Both the position numbers and the translations under genes were made by a program. Source: Pterois miles (Eukaryota; Chordata; Actinopteri; Perciformes; Scorpaenidae). From it: 64,000 nucleotides of DNA. This document shows, piece after piece, positions 44,801 through 64,000 of this stretch (its first letter is position 1; the number at the start of each line of letters is the position of its first letter). The notes under the pieces were generated by a model. That model was given only the letters and a program-made list of their open reading frames with translations, had not been told where the DNA came from and ran no database searches. The stretch lies in contig CAMQGK010000048.1 of assembly GCA_947000775.1 (NCBI GenBank), positions 2,438,501 to 2,502,500 on the forward strand. The letters are read 5' to 3'.

Positions 44801-45935
44801 CTGTCTCTTCAGGTGAGGACTGGCCTCTGTGTCTGGTAGGACCGGTGATTTTAGGGTCAGCCTTTGCGTCTGGCGGGGCTGAAGAGGCCCCAAGTAGCGT
44901 CTTGCACTGGGGCCGGTCTTTTGCATCTGGAGGGGCAGGAACTTCCTCTTAGTCCTGTGTTCACATGAACACAGTCTCTCTCATGCCAGCAGTAGTGACT
45001 CCCTCTGAGTGGTCTGGGCCCTGCACAGTTCACAGTGGATCTGGTTGGTTTAAACCTCCCGGTGAAGCTTGCATGTGACTGTCTGTGGTCCCCCCAGGCC
45101 AACAGTGACCGGACGGCACTACACTGTGAGAGAAGAAAAGCAGCAAAAACACACAGAAAACAATGGTCGCCCCCTCTGTCTCCCTACTTCACCACTGCTT
45201 ATGTCAATAAAAGGTGTATGTATTGTTACTTAAAGGTTGAGAGATGATTTATGTGTCTCACTAACTATTATCTATTGTTCTCTACTCTTATCTCCCTCCA
45301 ACACCGTAGCTGCTGCAGTTCACTGAGGACTAAATGATGAGAAAGTGACCTGGAATCAACTGTATGACATGAAGACAGTGAAAGGTATGTATGGTATTGT
45401 GTAAATAGCTACATACTGTATGCTACACCTGTTTACACATATTATCATTGTTTATTTGTATATTTTACAGACTTGACTAAGTGTTGCTGTTGTTCAGCAG
45501 CTCCGTGACAACAAAGAAGAAATGCTGATTTCCGACTGAATCAGATGGATGACGGACGACAAGAAGGACAAACAGAAGTGAATGCCTGTGTTTTCATTGA
45601 CTGAGTAAGTAGGTGCACATTAAAGGAATAGTTTGTCATTTTGAGAAATATATATAATGGCTTTCTCGACCTGAGTGATATCTTCTTATGTAACTGACAC
45701 TGACAGCAGACCAAGAGAAGGATCCACATTCCTGACTTGTTGTTGGTCTCACAGGGCAGGACTCTTCCTGGTCTTTGGCCGTCCCGGAGCCCCTGAGAGT
45801 GGAGGTCAACTGAACCACACAAAGCCAGCAGCATCACACTACCGATGTGATGTGAGGAAGCTCCAGCACCACAACACACTGAACCACCTTCAGCACCACA
45901 CTGTCTCCACTCACCTGCTTTGAAAAACTCAATCA
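44801..45935 (+). other. Probable 3' UTR with introns of the unrecognised gene
   Basis: After the stop, donor-like CTTCAG|GTGAGG (44812), acceptor CCCCCCAG (about 45099), acceptor ACACCGTAG (about 45309), donor GAAAG|GTATGT (45385) and acceptor TTTTACAG (about 45470) suggest spliced non-coding exons. No coding continuation was seen. Confidence 0.35.
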
Positions 45936-45941
45936 AATAAA
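45936..45941 (+). terminator. Candidate polyadenylation signal
   Basis: AATAAA within CAAATAAAAAAATAAG, in the right place to end the transcript of the gene at 43368-44800. Confidence 0.45.
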
Positions 45942-46401
45942 AAAATAAGTTAGACATGTAAACTGATCCTGTGTTATGTCACATACTTTACTCTCAGTGA
46001 TGTTGGGTTAACATGAATCCTCCTAAATAGTAAATCAGTTGGAGGAAACATTTGGTGTGTAACAGCTGAACTGCTTCCAAAACAACTCTGACAAGCATCT
46101 GTATGCAGAAATATGTAAATACACAATTTTAGAATTAGCAACAAAACCAAACACATTTGTACTGCATTCAAAAACCTGCCTTATTTTTGCCCCAAACTGC
46201 ATGAGATTATCATAAAGTGGGCGTGTCTGTAAAGGGACAAAGGTCAAAGGTGACGGGACCCCACTGAAAATCGCCATGCTAGTTTTTCCCTCACTAATAC
46301 CTCACCTTCTCTCTAGCTCTAAAACTGAGCTACAGCCTTTGAAAGAAAAGTGAAGTGGGCAGACGTCACCGGAGAGGAAGAGTCAAAGCGATATCTGTTA
46401 C

Positions 46402-49400
46402 GTCTGTGAATGTTCTCATTCATCCAGGTCATATTCATTCTGGCAACAACTGAATCGAAGGCAACTGGACTTAGATTTGTCTCTGAAGACGTTTCGTATC
46501 TCTGAGCAAGGACAACAACATCACAATCCTTCTAGCTGATAAAGGGAGATGCACAGTCATTCTCAATACAAACGATTACCAAGCTAAAATATCCACATTA
46601 CTCAATGACACCAGCACCTATGAAATCCTGAAACAGACCCATCCAGCGGGTATAGGAAAAAGGTAATGGAGTGCTTACAGCAGCTACAAAGAGATGGAAA
46701 GTTTGACAGGCCACAGTACCTCCAACTCTACCCACAAGAGACCATACCATGTCTATATGGACTCCCTAAGATCCATAAAGAAGGGGTCCCACTCAGATCC
46801 ATTGTAAACAGCATTAATTCAGTGACCTACAATATCCCTAAGTATGTTACCAACATCTTAGTCCCTTTGGTTGGTAATACACCACATTCAAAACTCTCAG
46901 GAGTTTATGGGGAAAAATCAGAGGTCTAAGATTAGAAACGGATGAAACCATGGTCTCCACCACATATTTCCAGTTTAACAATATTTTTACAGACAGAAGC
47001 ATGGCTGTGCCATGGGCTCACCAGTATCCCCCATTGTGGCAAATGTATACATGGAAAAGGTAGAACAAAAGGCACTGTAGCGGATGATGACTGAGAGATG
47101 AAGGATTTGAAATGTGATAATGAAAATATTGATGAATCCACAGTACACATCTTAACTTTTACATCCTTCCAGAAACTGTTTGTTTGACCTCTCAGGGCAC
47201 TAAGTGGTGAGACTCTTCATTTCCAATCAGCCTGGTGAATCTCACTAGATAACAACCCAGTATGGTCCTGACCAGATGAAGGTTTTATGACTTACAGGTC
47301 AACAGGTCAAATACTTGGTCTTTCTCTAGCAGAGAAGTGGTGAAACACAGACACATTATGGAGGCAGAACAATCTAATTCTAACATTACAGTGGACATGA
47401 ATTGATGTCTTATGCTTCACTAACATCTGCTCTAGTGACAGTAAGTTGTTGACATAAATTCAATCAAAGCAAGTTAAAATATTTGCTAGTTATAGACCAA
47501 AACCTTCTCTCTTATGCTAATGAGGTCATTATATCTGGCTGCATCAATACTTTACATGTGTATCTTATTCACCAATTTATAGGGGATCTTAAACATAAAG
47601 TTGGGTGTACACTAGTTAATGTTATATTTGATATATATGTTAATCTACGGTAGTTGAAGTGTATCACACCATTTTATGCTGATTGTGAACCATACATAAA
47701 TTGATTCATATTATTACACATGCTCAGAACCGATAGAACTAATTTCCTGATAATCAACTCTGTTTACAGGGTTCATCTGTGATGTAATTGTTTGATTCAT
47801 TTTAATTCAGTTGATCAAGTTTTATTCAGTGGTTGATGTCTTGTGTTTGGTATGTGCCTGAAAGAGATGAAGCCCAGATTTCAAATATGGAAGAATTAAT
47901 CATGTTGAAACAAGTCAATTAGTACAGAGTACTTAACAGAGAGAGACGAAGATGGAAACATGCATCGAGGTGACACACCAGCCATCCAAAAACGAGGGAG
48001 TCCGAGGACCCAAAGAGAGCCACTGAGGGAGAGAAACGACCCAAGCCGGGTCGCATCGTTGGATCCAGAAGATCCAAACTGTTCCAGACAGAAGCTGCTG
48101 CCACTCTGCTCCAGACAGCACAACCTCCATCTAGCATCTACTCAGAGAGGCTGATGTATAGATGTATCTTCAGAGGAGAAAGAGTCTGATGACTAGACTG
48201 ATGAACCAATTCATAGTTAATTCATAGTCAACTAATAACTCAGTTACAAACTTTACAATTAAAATTAGACCACGTCTAAATTTATAACATGAAGCTGATT
48301 CTCAATCTTCCCTGGTGCTTCTTAAACTATCTGTTAAATCCAATCAGAGATATCAGTCACTGAATTGACCTGGTCATCTTTAGTTTGTTCTATCCATCAA
48401 TGTTCATCATTTGTATTTGCTGTATTCCTTTAATTATTCTTTATTCAATTCTATCATTGTTTTATCATTCATTCAATTATATTCTGTTAGTAGTGTAGTC
48501 CAGTAGTTAGTCAAATAAACACTTCATTTATAAAGAACTTGGTTACTTGATTTTGTGTGTAGATATAACTATTCAACTAACTATTCAAATCACTGTTCAC
48601 CAGGCCAAGAACTCTGCAGCAACCATGAGATTATGAGACGCAACTGATTAATATCAAATTTAATTATTTTTCCCTGTTTTTATAAAACTGGGTGGTGCCC
48701 CGAGTAAATCCTCATATTGAAGTTAACTGTGGGTAATATCTCAAGATGACTGTTACCCCTTTCCTTCAAATTTTATGATAATTTGTTTTACAATTAATAA
48801 TTTGGGATTATTAATTGTGAATCTGAATCTTGATATTAATTAATGATTAACTGTCAATCTGCTCAGTGCAATAAGGCTACAGCACTTAACTCATACAAGA
48901 GAACATCACCAAGCCATTGGTTCAGGTATGTGGACGACACATGGCTGAAAATCACAACCCAAGAAGTCCAGGCTTTCACAGAACACATCAGCTCAGTGGA
49001 CCAGAACATCAAGTTCACTAGAGAAGGTGTTCAAGACAACCACTTACCATTCTTGGACTGTGGTGTTCACTTGGATGAGGACAGGAGCCTCCACATTGGG
49101 GTGTATAGGAAACCCACTCACACAGACCAATACCTTCTCTTTGACTCACACCACCCTCTGGAGCACAAACTAGGTGTTATCAGAACGTTACAGCACAGGG
49201 CTGATAATGTACCAACCACCACACTGGCCCAAGCAAAAGAGCAGAAACATTTGAGGGGAGCTCTGAAAACTTGTGGCTATCCAAATTGGACCTTTGACAG
49301 AACAACACGCTCTAAGAAGAGAACGAATGCAGAGGGGGCTGAGGACAGAAACAAACGCAGGAACATAGTCGTTCCCTATGTGTCCACGGTTCCCTCTGAA

Positions 49401-49411
49401 ATCCATTTATA
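46402..49411 (+). mobile_element. Penelope-like element, reverse transcriptase in two halves
   Basis: The 5' part has GTGAATGTTCTCATTCATCC and GAAGACGTTTCG, typical of fish Penelope terminal regions. The RT reads LADKGRCTVI, then after a frameshift LYGLPKIHKEGVPLRSIVNS (46,750-46,815), then a damaged GSP.VANVYME box (about 47,030). It resumes after a long insertion with HWFRYVDDTW (catalytic YVDD), LPFLDCGVHL and IGVYRKPTHTDQYL (48,900-49,140), followed by the KRRNIVVPYVS linker. The GIY-YIG endonuclease that should follow is absent, so the element is 3'-truncated and inactive. Confidence 0.88.
47076..48881. mobile_element. Solo-LTR-like insertion splitting the Penelope RT
   Basis: It starts TGTAGC and ends GCTACA, a TG...CA terminal pair with a 6-bp inverted repeat, flanked by GCAC at 47072-47075 and 48882-48885. 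Removing it with one GCAC joins the RT halves in frame at the expected residue. The interior has no RT, gag or protease motifs. A 4-bp target duplication suits ERV- or Ty3-type LTR elements. At 1.8 kb it is long for a solo LTR, and the family is unassigned. Confidence 0.7.
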
Positions 49412-49884
49412 GCCCTTTAAGTTTATTTTAGATCAATTTAAGATTGAAATTTACATTTTAAAGAGGGAAGATCAAAAACTAGCCTAGGCCTCTATTTGTC
49501 ATCGTCAGCTGTCGCCTGATTGTTAAATAGTAGGCTATGTGGTCGCCATAATTCATATTAAATATGTGTAGACATGTTCCCTGCTCTGAGTTGTAACACT
49601 GTAGGTACTCGGCATTGTTCTGAACCTATGTGTAAATGTAAAGTAATAAAGTTTGCCAGCTTAAGGGATTTGTTAGCTATATGTTTGCGGCTAATCCTTT
49701 TAACACCACTAATTTTTTTAACGCATTAACACTCATTGTAATTTTGAACTTGTAGCAGGCTTACTTTTAAAGCTGGGGTAAAGATACTGGCATCGTATAA
49801 AACTAGAAACTCTAAGTCATCCATTGGTACCAGCCATGTCATAGCTTGTCATGAAGGAAGCTAAATAACACTTCAAGTTACGTG
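49412..49884. other. Spacer with hAT-like MITE fragment
   Basis: From 49690, CTAATCCTTTTAACACCACTA and TTAACGCATTAACAC recall the left part of the element at 6515. The remainder is unremarkable. Confidence 0.35.
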
Positions 49885-50497
49885 GGGGCAGCAGTAGCTC
49901 AGTCTGTAGGGAGTTGGCCGGAGGGTCACGGGTTCAAGTCCCGATCCAAACTGAGTGTGAACTGGTAGCTGGAGAGGTGCCAGTTTACCTCTTGGGCACT
50001 GCCGAGGTGCCCCTGAGCAAGGCACCAAACCCCCAACTGCTCGGGGCGCTTGTCAGGAGCAGCCTCATCACTTCACATCACATCACATCTCTCGGGGGGG
50101 GGAGTAGCTCAGTATGTAGGGAGTTGGGTTGGGGAGGGGGGGGTCAGCAGGTCAAATCCCGAAAAAGAAAAAAAAAGGGAGGAAAAATGGGAAGAGGGGG
50201 GGGTGGTTTTTTTTTTTTTGGCCACTGGGGGGCTTCCAAAAGGACCAAACCACCAAACCCCTGGTGCGGGTGGGGGGGGCTCCCCCCCCCCCCCCCTCTC
50301 CTCTCCATTGCTGCATGTATATGGGTCCTGTTTGTGCATTTGTGTTATTGTTAACAACAGAAAAAAGTGTAAATTTCCCCTAGGGGGAAAAATAAAGAAA
50401 TATCTTCTTCTTCTTTTTCTTAGCTTGTATATGGGTCCTGTTGTGCATTTGTGTGTTACCAACAGAGTGTAAATTGAATTTCCCCTAGTGGGACTAA
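49885..50497 (+). mobile_element. Two tandem tRNA-derived SINEs
   Basis: The first copy has TAGCTCAGTCTGTAGGG and GGTTCAAGTCCCG and runs to about 50092. The second starts GGGGAGTAGCTCAGTATG (about 50098), with a degraded B box GGTCAAATCCCG, a G-rich, decayed body and two tails with CTATTAAAGG-like and CTTCTTCTTC words. Same family as 4003-4318. The last tail is the left border of duplication copy B. Confidence 0.65.
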
Positions 50498-51176
50498 TAA
50501 AGGTTGTTGTTCTTCTTCTTCTAAACTTTGGTAAGGAAAAACAGGCATAGCCATTTTCAGAGTAGTCCCTTGACCTCTGACCTCCAGATGTGTGAATGAA
50601 AATGGGCTCTATGGGTCTCCTTTACAGACATGCCCACTTATGATAATCACATGCAGTTTGGATCAAGTCATAGTCAAGTCAGCACTCTGACTCACTGACA
50701 GCTGTTGCTGACTGCTGGGCCGCAGTTTACCATTTTATGACTGGAGCAAGTTATTTTATACAAAAGTCAGAACCTGTGAGGGTTTCTGGACAATATCTGT
50801 CATTGTTCTGTGTTGTTGATTTACAATAATAAATGCTGTTTATAAATGCATTTGCATAAAGCAGCATGTTTGTTCACTCCCATGTTGAGTATGCATGGGA
50901 GTATGCATAATTTCGTATGCATACTCCCAGTTTAGTATGAAATACTTCACAAATCTCCCTTTAAGGTACATTTTGAACAGATAAAAAAGTGATTAATTTA
51001 ATAACATTGTGCAATAACAATAAAGCATTTATATTCTCTCCTATACTACATGTGCAGTATTATCAACATTTTATTACCATTATTTTAATAAGATAAGTCT
51101 TTTACCTTTACAAATGCAATAGCTTGATAGCTATAAATCACTGAGGAAAGTCCTCCTGAAGTAGTTTATGAACCAA

Positions 51177-51190
51177 CCAGCAGGTGGCGC
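51177..51190 (+). promoter_or_regulatory. Candidate CTCF site, copy B
   Basis: The same CCAGCAGGTGGCGC as in copy A, about 1.05 kb upstream of receptor B exon 1. Both copies keep every core base although surrounding repeats differ. Confidence 0.45.
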
Positions 51191-52085
51191 CAGACAACCA
51201 CATTATAGTGGTGGAGGCCTCAAGCAGCTGTGATCCATTACACACTGTCAGCTTAGTCTGTTATGTGTAGCCCATGTTTGAGTTGGACTTTGTGGGTCTT
51301 CTTGAGAGAAATCTCAACACATGAACACTTCTCCAGTAAGGCTTTTATTAAAACATAAAAACACAGCGTTCAAAAACATTTACGAAACGATGTCGACATC
51401 ATCAATTAATTATTACAGGGAATGAAAAGAGACTCCTAACGCTGGAATATGACGAGGGCATTACAATAGGAGAGGTGAAATACGAAGTATGAAAATATAA
51501 ATATGAACAAGGGAGGCTGACACGCCTCCTGTACGAAGAGAGGAAAACACCACTATGCAGCAGTCAATGAGTTAATTATGAATCCACTGTGGAGACCACA
51601 CACCGTCTGCAGGCCTCGCACACAGACGTGTTTTGGGACAGGTGAACTTGGCTGGTGGTAAATTCTGTGGAAGTTCGAGTAATTTGCTGGAAGTACAGAC
51701 GAGAAACTACAACAAAAGTATCGATGTCATCACGCTTGTATCAATACGATTGATATCGATACACCCGGCCCTACTTTTATGTCAACATTTTATTCACAAT
51801 CAGTTATACAGTCATTGATAAAAGAGACGTGCATAGATTCAATCCATGGCATTAGATGTGATCAAGAGTTTAAAGGGATGATGTGTCAAAGAGCATCAGC
51901 GCAGTGACATTTGGAGCAGGAAAACGTGGTGTTCAGGGTGTGGTTGTGGTTTAGTGGTGTGTAAACTGACTCTACTGCAGCTTTTTGTCACCACAGCTGC
52001 CACGCACGACAGCAAATTCAAACCACACAGTTCATGTTATCTCACACCACGCCGAGGATCAGGCCCCACCCGCTGCCACCGAGGC

Positions 52086-52095
52086 GGGGACTTCC
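52086..52095 (+). promoter_or_regulatory. NF-kB-type site upstream of receptor copy B
   Basis: GGGGACTTCC matches GGGRNNYYCC exactly and lies 143-152 bases before the exon 1 ATG, within a GC-rich patch (CCGCTGCCACCGAGGC, CCGCGCTAGCGCTAGCG). Copy A lacks this patch. Function is inferred, although NF-kB control is common for TNF-receptor genes. Confidence 0.5.
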
Positions 52096-52237
52096 CAGCT
52101 AGCTACTAGCTTCCCCGCGCTAGCGCTAGCGACTCTAGCTGTTGAGCTAAATCAGCCATGTCTGTGTTTTGTTTTTAAACCCAGACGGTACTTTTGTATC
52201 CAGAACTCACAGAAACTATGTGATAGCTTGCTTTATC

Positions 52238-60389
<8,152 letters not shown>

Positions 60390-61960
60390 TTTGATGACAC
60401 CTGATGATTTCTCTAGAACGGCAAGATTGTTGTATTTCATTTTTCATTAGCAGTAAAATTGACAGAGATCGTTGAATAAAGTTCTGGGTGGCCAGTAACC
60501 TGTAATCACAGTTAAAATGATACTGAACTTTAGTAGAAGTTTGGGTTGTATCGCTAACTAGCCGTGATACATGCCCAACTATAGGTGAAAATTGCTATCG
60601 GTTGCAACCGTACTCACCTAAGCTGATTACGGTTTGTTATGCTTTTTTTTCCTCTCCCCCCCCCCCCCCTTCTATCACAAACCTCCTCTAAATCACACTT
60701 AAGTGTTTTTTCACAGTGCCTAAGCCAGATGAACAGAAAAAAACTCATTTATGGGCTTGCTGCTTCTGTCCTCTGCTCTGTGTTGCCGAGCTCCTCCTCC
60801 ACATCAGAGTTGGGCCAGTGTAAAAACTTTCAAACCAGTTTGGTATTAAGCCACAACACTGGACCTGTACACCAGATTTTACCACTAGGTCTCACACTTG
60901 ACTCAGCAGCAGCTTGTCATTGAAAGGAGAATAGCTAGCCGACTTTAAAATCAGCCGTACACAGAGTAGCATAGCCGATTCTCTTCCAGCTTGTTAGCCG
61001 TAGCTTGCTTGGTAGCTTCAAAGTCGGTTGGCGTGTTTCAGTAACTAGACTTCATTCGGCCTGCGTCAGCTCCATCCACGCTCCACCTCTTTGCCCTTTT
61101 TAGGATTTGCTGGAGGTGGCACTGCTGAGATGGTGACAGCTGGAGCCACCCACTTTGAGTTTCCTTTTTACTCTTCAGAAACCTTTGGGTGAATTAACAG
61201 GGACTATTCATATTTTATACAGTCTATGGGACACTACTGTAACCAGAAAAAATCTAATCCTATTGGAGTTGGCACCTTGCCGTGGTGGATTAGCTTGTGT
61301 GTCTCAGTGACCCTGTGAGCTGTTCTGACAGGAGACTAAGCTTAGTTTCATTTGGTCGGTTCAACCAGGTTGGCTTGGTCACAGGTTAGAGACCAGACAA
61401 ATATCAACTCCCCTTCTCAGATTTGAAGGTCATTTCAAAAATAAAAACATTGTGTGACGTGCCTACCCAAACTAAGACATTGGCATGCGATCTGTGACTA
61501 GAGGTTACTGGTAATCCTGAACTTTATCCAGAGATATCCCTGTCAATCATACAGATAATAATAAGTACACTGATAGCTGAAATCTTGCTGCTCTAAAGGT
61601 GTATTGGTTGTCATTCTACCATGAAGGCAAGGGGGTGAACTTTGACCCTGAATGACCATGCTCCTTTTATTTGGTTTTCATGTTTTCCTCTGGTTAAAGG
61701 CTTTTAAAAGCACCCTTAATTAATTAGGGGAAAACATGTCTGTGATCTTCTGATATCTGTTTTTTTCAATGTTTTTTGTAATGTATTACACATGGATTTT
61801 AACTTGGTCTGTGTTTGTGTATATGTTTGATTTTGCCGTCTGTTCTGTTGAACTTGTTTTATTCTGCCTATGTCTGTAAAGCAATTTGGTCAGCTCATGT
61901 TGTTTTCAATGTGTTAAAGAAATAAATTTGACTTGACTAATGCTTGTCATTGCCTTGCTC

Positions 61961-62053
61961 AGCCCAGGAGCAGAGCTTTGCCTTGCTGCTCTGCTGGGAG
62001 CCAACACTGCACTGCTGGAGGCCCAGGTCATATTGCTGGACCTGCTGCAGTAA
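61961..62053 (+). other. Leu-rich short reading frame conserved in both copies (B)
   Basis: Counterpart of 40459-40551, with the same stop and the same preceding acceptor-like CTCAG. Conservation may simply reflect the recent duplication. Confidence 0.25.
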
Positions 62054-62340
62054 AATGAGAGGTATTTTAAAGGGGCTCTGGTGCTTGGAAACACTACTGC
62101 TTTTGTCCACAGGGACTGTCAAAATCAACACAGAATTGAAGTTTCTGTAGCTTTAATTTTACTTTGCATTTTATTGTGTTAATGAATGTTGTTACAATTC
62201 ATTCCTTCACTGTACAACACTTGAGTGGACATTTGAATGGTGCTATAAATATAAAGTTACCTTGCACTGACTAACCCATCTGAATCTTAGTGTCCAATAT
62301 CGATTGAACAGGTGTTTCACTTGCTCGACGAGACTACATG

Positions 62341-63729
62341 TGCAACCCCAGTCCCATGAAGCTAGTTAATTCAGGGGGTGTTATAGTGCAATAGGACGGG
62401 GCCTGAGTCCGACTACAGGTGGCGCTTACCTGTGACACTGGTTAATACTGTAATGTAAAATGACTGGGCGGTGCCTCCAATAATTTATCTGATGTAACCA
62501 AATGTATAGTTACTATCTCTGTATACAAAATGAACGATCAAATGACTCTGCTTATAATTACCACACCAAATTTAGTATAATGAACATAGGGCATTTATTG
62601 AACTTCAATTTAGTAATCTCTTAAGCATTTAACTGGTTCACTGTTGACATCTAAATTAATTACAATTCAAAACTCTCCCCTGATACTGACCACAAGGCTC
62701 TCACTGTGCAAACAGTATGGTATTGTACAACATGAATAAAGGAAAAACCCAAATGTCCTTAGCCCACACTCACGCACACATTCACACAGGGCTTAATACA
62801 AACTACCAGTCGATGCTTGTGAGCGGTGGGGCCAGAAACCAGACGGCCAGTTCACTGGGCTTAACCAGCATAAACAAAAATGCTCGTGCAAAGAGTTAGT
62901 TCTGTACTTACAGTTCCAGCGGACAGTCAGTAATGCAGACGAGCAAAATAACAAGCGATGCAGATGGAGTGTCACAGAATGGAAGTGTGCAGACCCGTTT
63001 CAGGAACAACTCAGTCCAGCAGTTAGAAGACTCTCTCCAGTGGTCCAGGTCTTTCCCGGTCCTCCTCAAAGTCTCTCGCAATCACACGTCGCGGCTTCAG
63101 GCGGAGCGTAGCCACGTAGCTTCGTGCAGCATTTACCATAAAAGTCTCTCTGTAGCGGTCCAGGTCTTTCCCGGTCCTCCTTAGACTTTCGGCGGCCACA
63201 ATACACTCGACGACAGGACGGTTAGACTACAGGACGACTCACCGTCGGTCCTGGAAGTTTAAAAAGTTAAAGTCGGGTTTTCGTTGCGCTGGTCCAGTTC
63301 GGACGCGACACCGTCTCTCCCGCTGCCAACTCCCGTTACCTGTCTCTCTCCCTTCACTAAGCCCCTCCTCCCTCAAGAAGGTGAGACTCTGATTAGCTAA
63401 AAAATGCACACAAGCCAATCAGGGAGGAGAGACCGAGTGACTGACTTCCCAGGCTGTTATCAAGCCTACATGCCCCATACACACAACGTGGTCTGCGCAC
63501 CCAACAAACTATGATGGTCACCAAGCCATCCTGTAGCCCTGACTGGTTTCAACATTTGTAACATATTTATACATTAACTTCAGCCCTTTTAACAGTTTTA
63601 ATTATTCTTAAAGAAGTAGAAATAAAAAGCAAAAAATGAAATTAATACAACACATTTTAAACCCTCATAGAAACAAATGAAATGCAATGGCTTCATATAA
63701 ATGAAGGAAATATTAGCCACAGGGCTACA
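62341..63729. mobile_element. Solo-LTR-like insertion in copy B
   Basis: It starts TGCAACCCC and ends GGGCTACA (TG...CA, imperfect inverted ends), flanked by CATG at 62337-62340 and 63730-63733. Copy A has the uninterrupted site ACCATATGTAAAAAAGCCC. The interior has a GC-rich block (63,060-63,350) containing two copies of GGTCCAGGTCTTTCCCGGTC and no coding motif. An LTR of ERV or Ty3 type is likely; internal genes are absent. Confidence 0.75.
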
Positions 63730-64000
63730 CATGTAAAAAAGCCCATTAGTCAGAAAGTAAAGATGGCTTCAGTACATGCCTGACAGCATTGCCAGGGAAT
63801 AGAAGAATAAATTATAAAAGATGTCTACTGTCTGGGTTGGGTCTCTACTAACATCCTCCAACACCTCAGCTTGCTGGCCACTAAAAATATTTTGCCAAAA
63901 ACGTAGGCCTCGCTTTTTACTACCAGCCGATGTTTGATAAACTCCTCAAGACCGTTATTCAGTCCTGCTGCGTTCACCGGAGGAATACTGCAAAAATGGT

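Noticed and set aside
45541..45957. 138-aa minus-strand frame
   Set aside because: It lies opposite the apparent 3' UTR of the plus-strand gene, with no recognisable domain, splice partners or compositional signal.

Overview
The window is nuclear DNA from a vertebrate, almost certainly a percomorph-type teleost. Genes are split by GT-AG introns (one GC-AG), introns and spacers are full of hAT-type DNA transposons, tRNA-derived SINEs, LINE fragments, a Penelope-like element and microsatellites, and the spliced proteins match vertebrate families. All exon models below were assembled by hand from splice signals, reading phase and remembered family features; no search was run.

Left half (1-23,000), a quiet housekeeping block: an emerin-like LEM-domain inner nuclear membrane gene (832-5980, +), a ninjurin gene (9777-12564, -), the augmin subunit gene haus7 (15356-21388, +) and the mitochondrial ribosomal protein gene mrpl49 (22455-22991, -, a single uninterrupted ORF). 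Each spliced model closes exactly in frame (159, 172, 331 and 178 aa). EMD and HAUS7 are both on human Xq28, so part of this neighbourhood may be conserved synteny.

Middle (23,000-28,264): repeats, a 1.1 kb GA-rich minisatellite, and a relic first exon of the receptor gene found further right.

Right half: a segmental duplication. Copy A (28,276 to at least 41,107) and copy B (50,498 to the window edge) are near-identical over more than 12 kb and each carries an eight-exon TNF-receptor gene resembling TNFRSF14/HVEM. Copy B is intact (271 aa) and keeps about 130 bp of upstream sequence with a perfect NF-kB-type site. In copy A a hAT element sits where that upstream sequence should be, two more hAT elements have landed in or near the gene, and the acceptor of the 24-nt exon 7 has moved by one base, so A should either skip exon 7 in frame or lose its normal cytoplasmic tail. 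Intron 7 of both copies holds a decayed 28S rRNA fragment, so that insertion predates the duplication. Copy B has later insertions of its own, including a solo-LTR-like element with a 4-bp target duplication whose empty site is seen in copy A.

Between the copies lie an unrecognised gene with an acidic leucine-repeat exon and a proline/alanine-rich exon (43,368-44,800), the latter carrying an apparent 1-nt frameshift in a C run, and a Penelope-like reverse transcriptase (46,402-49,411) split by an 1.8 kb LTR-like insertion.
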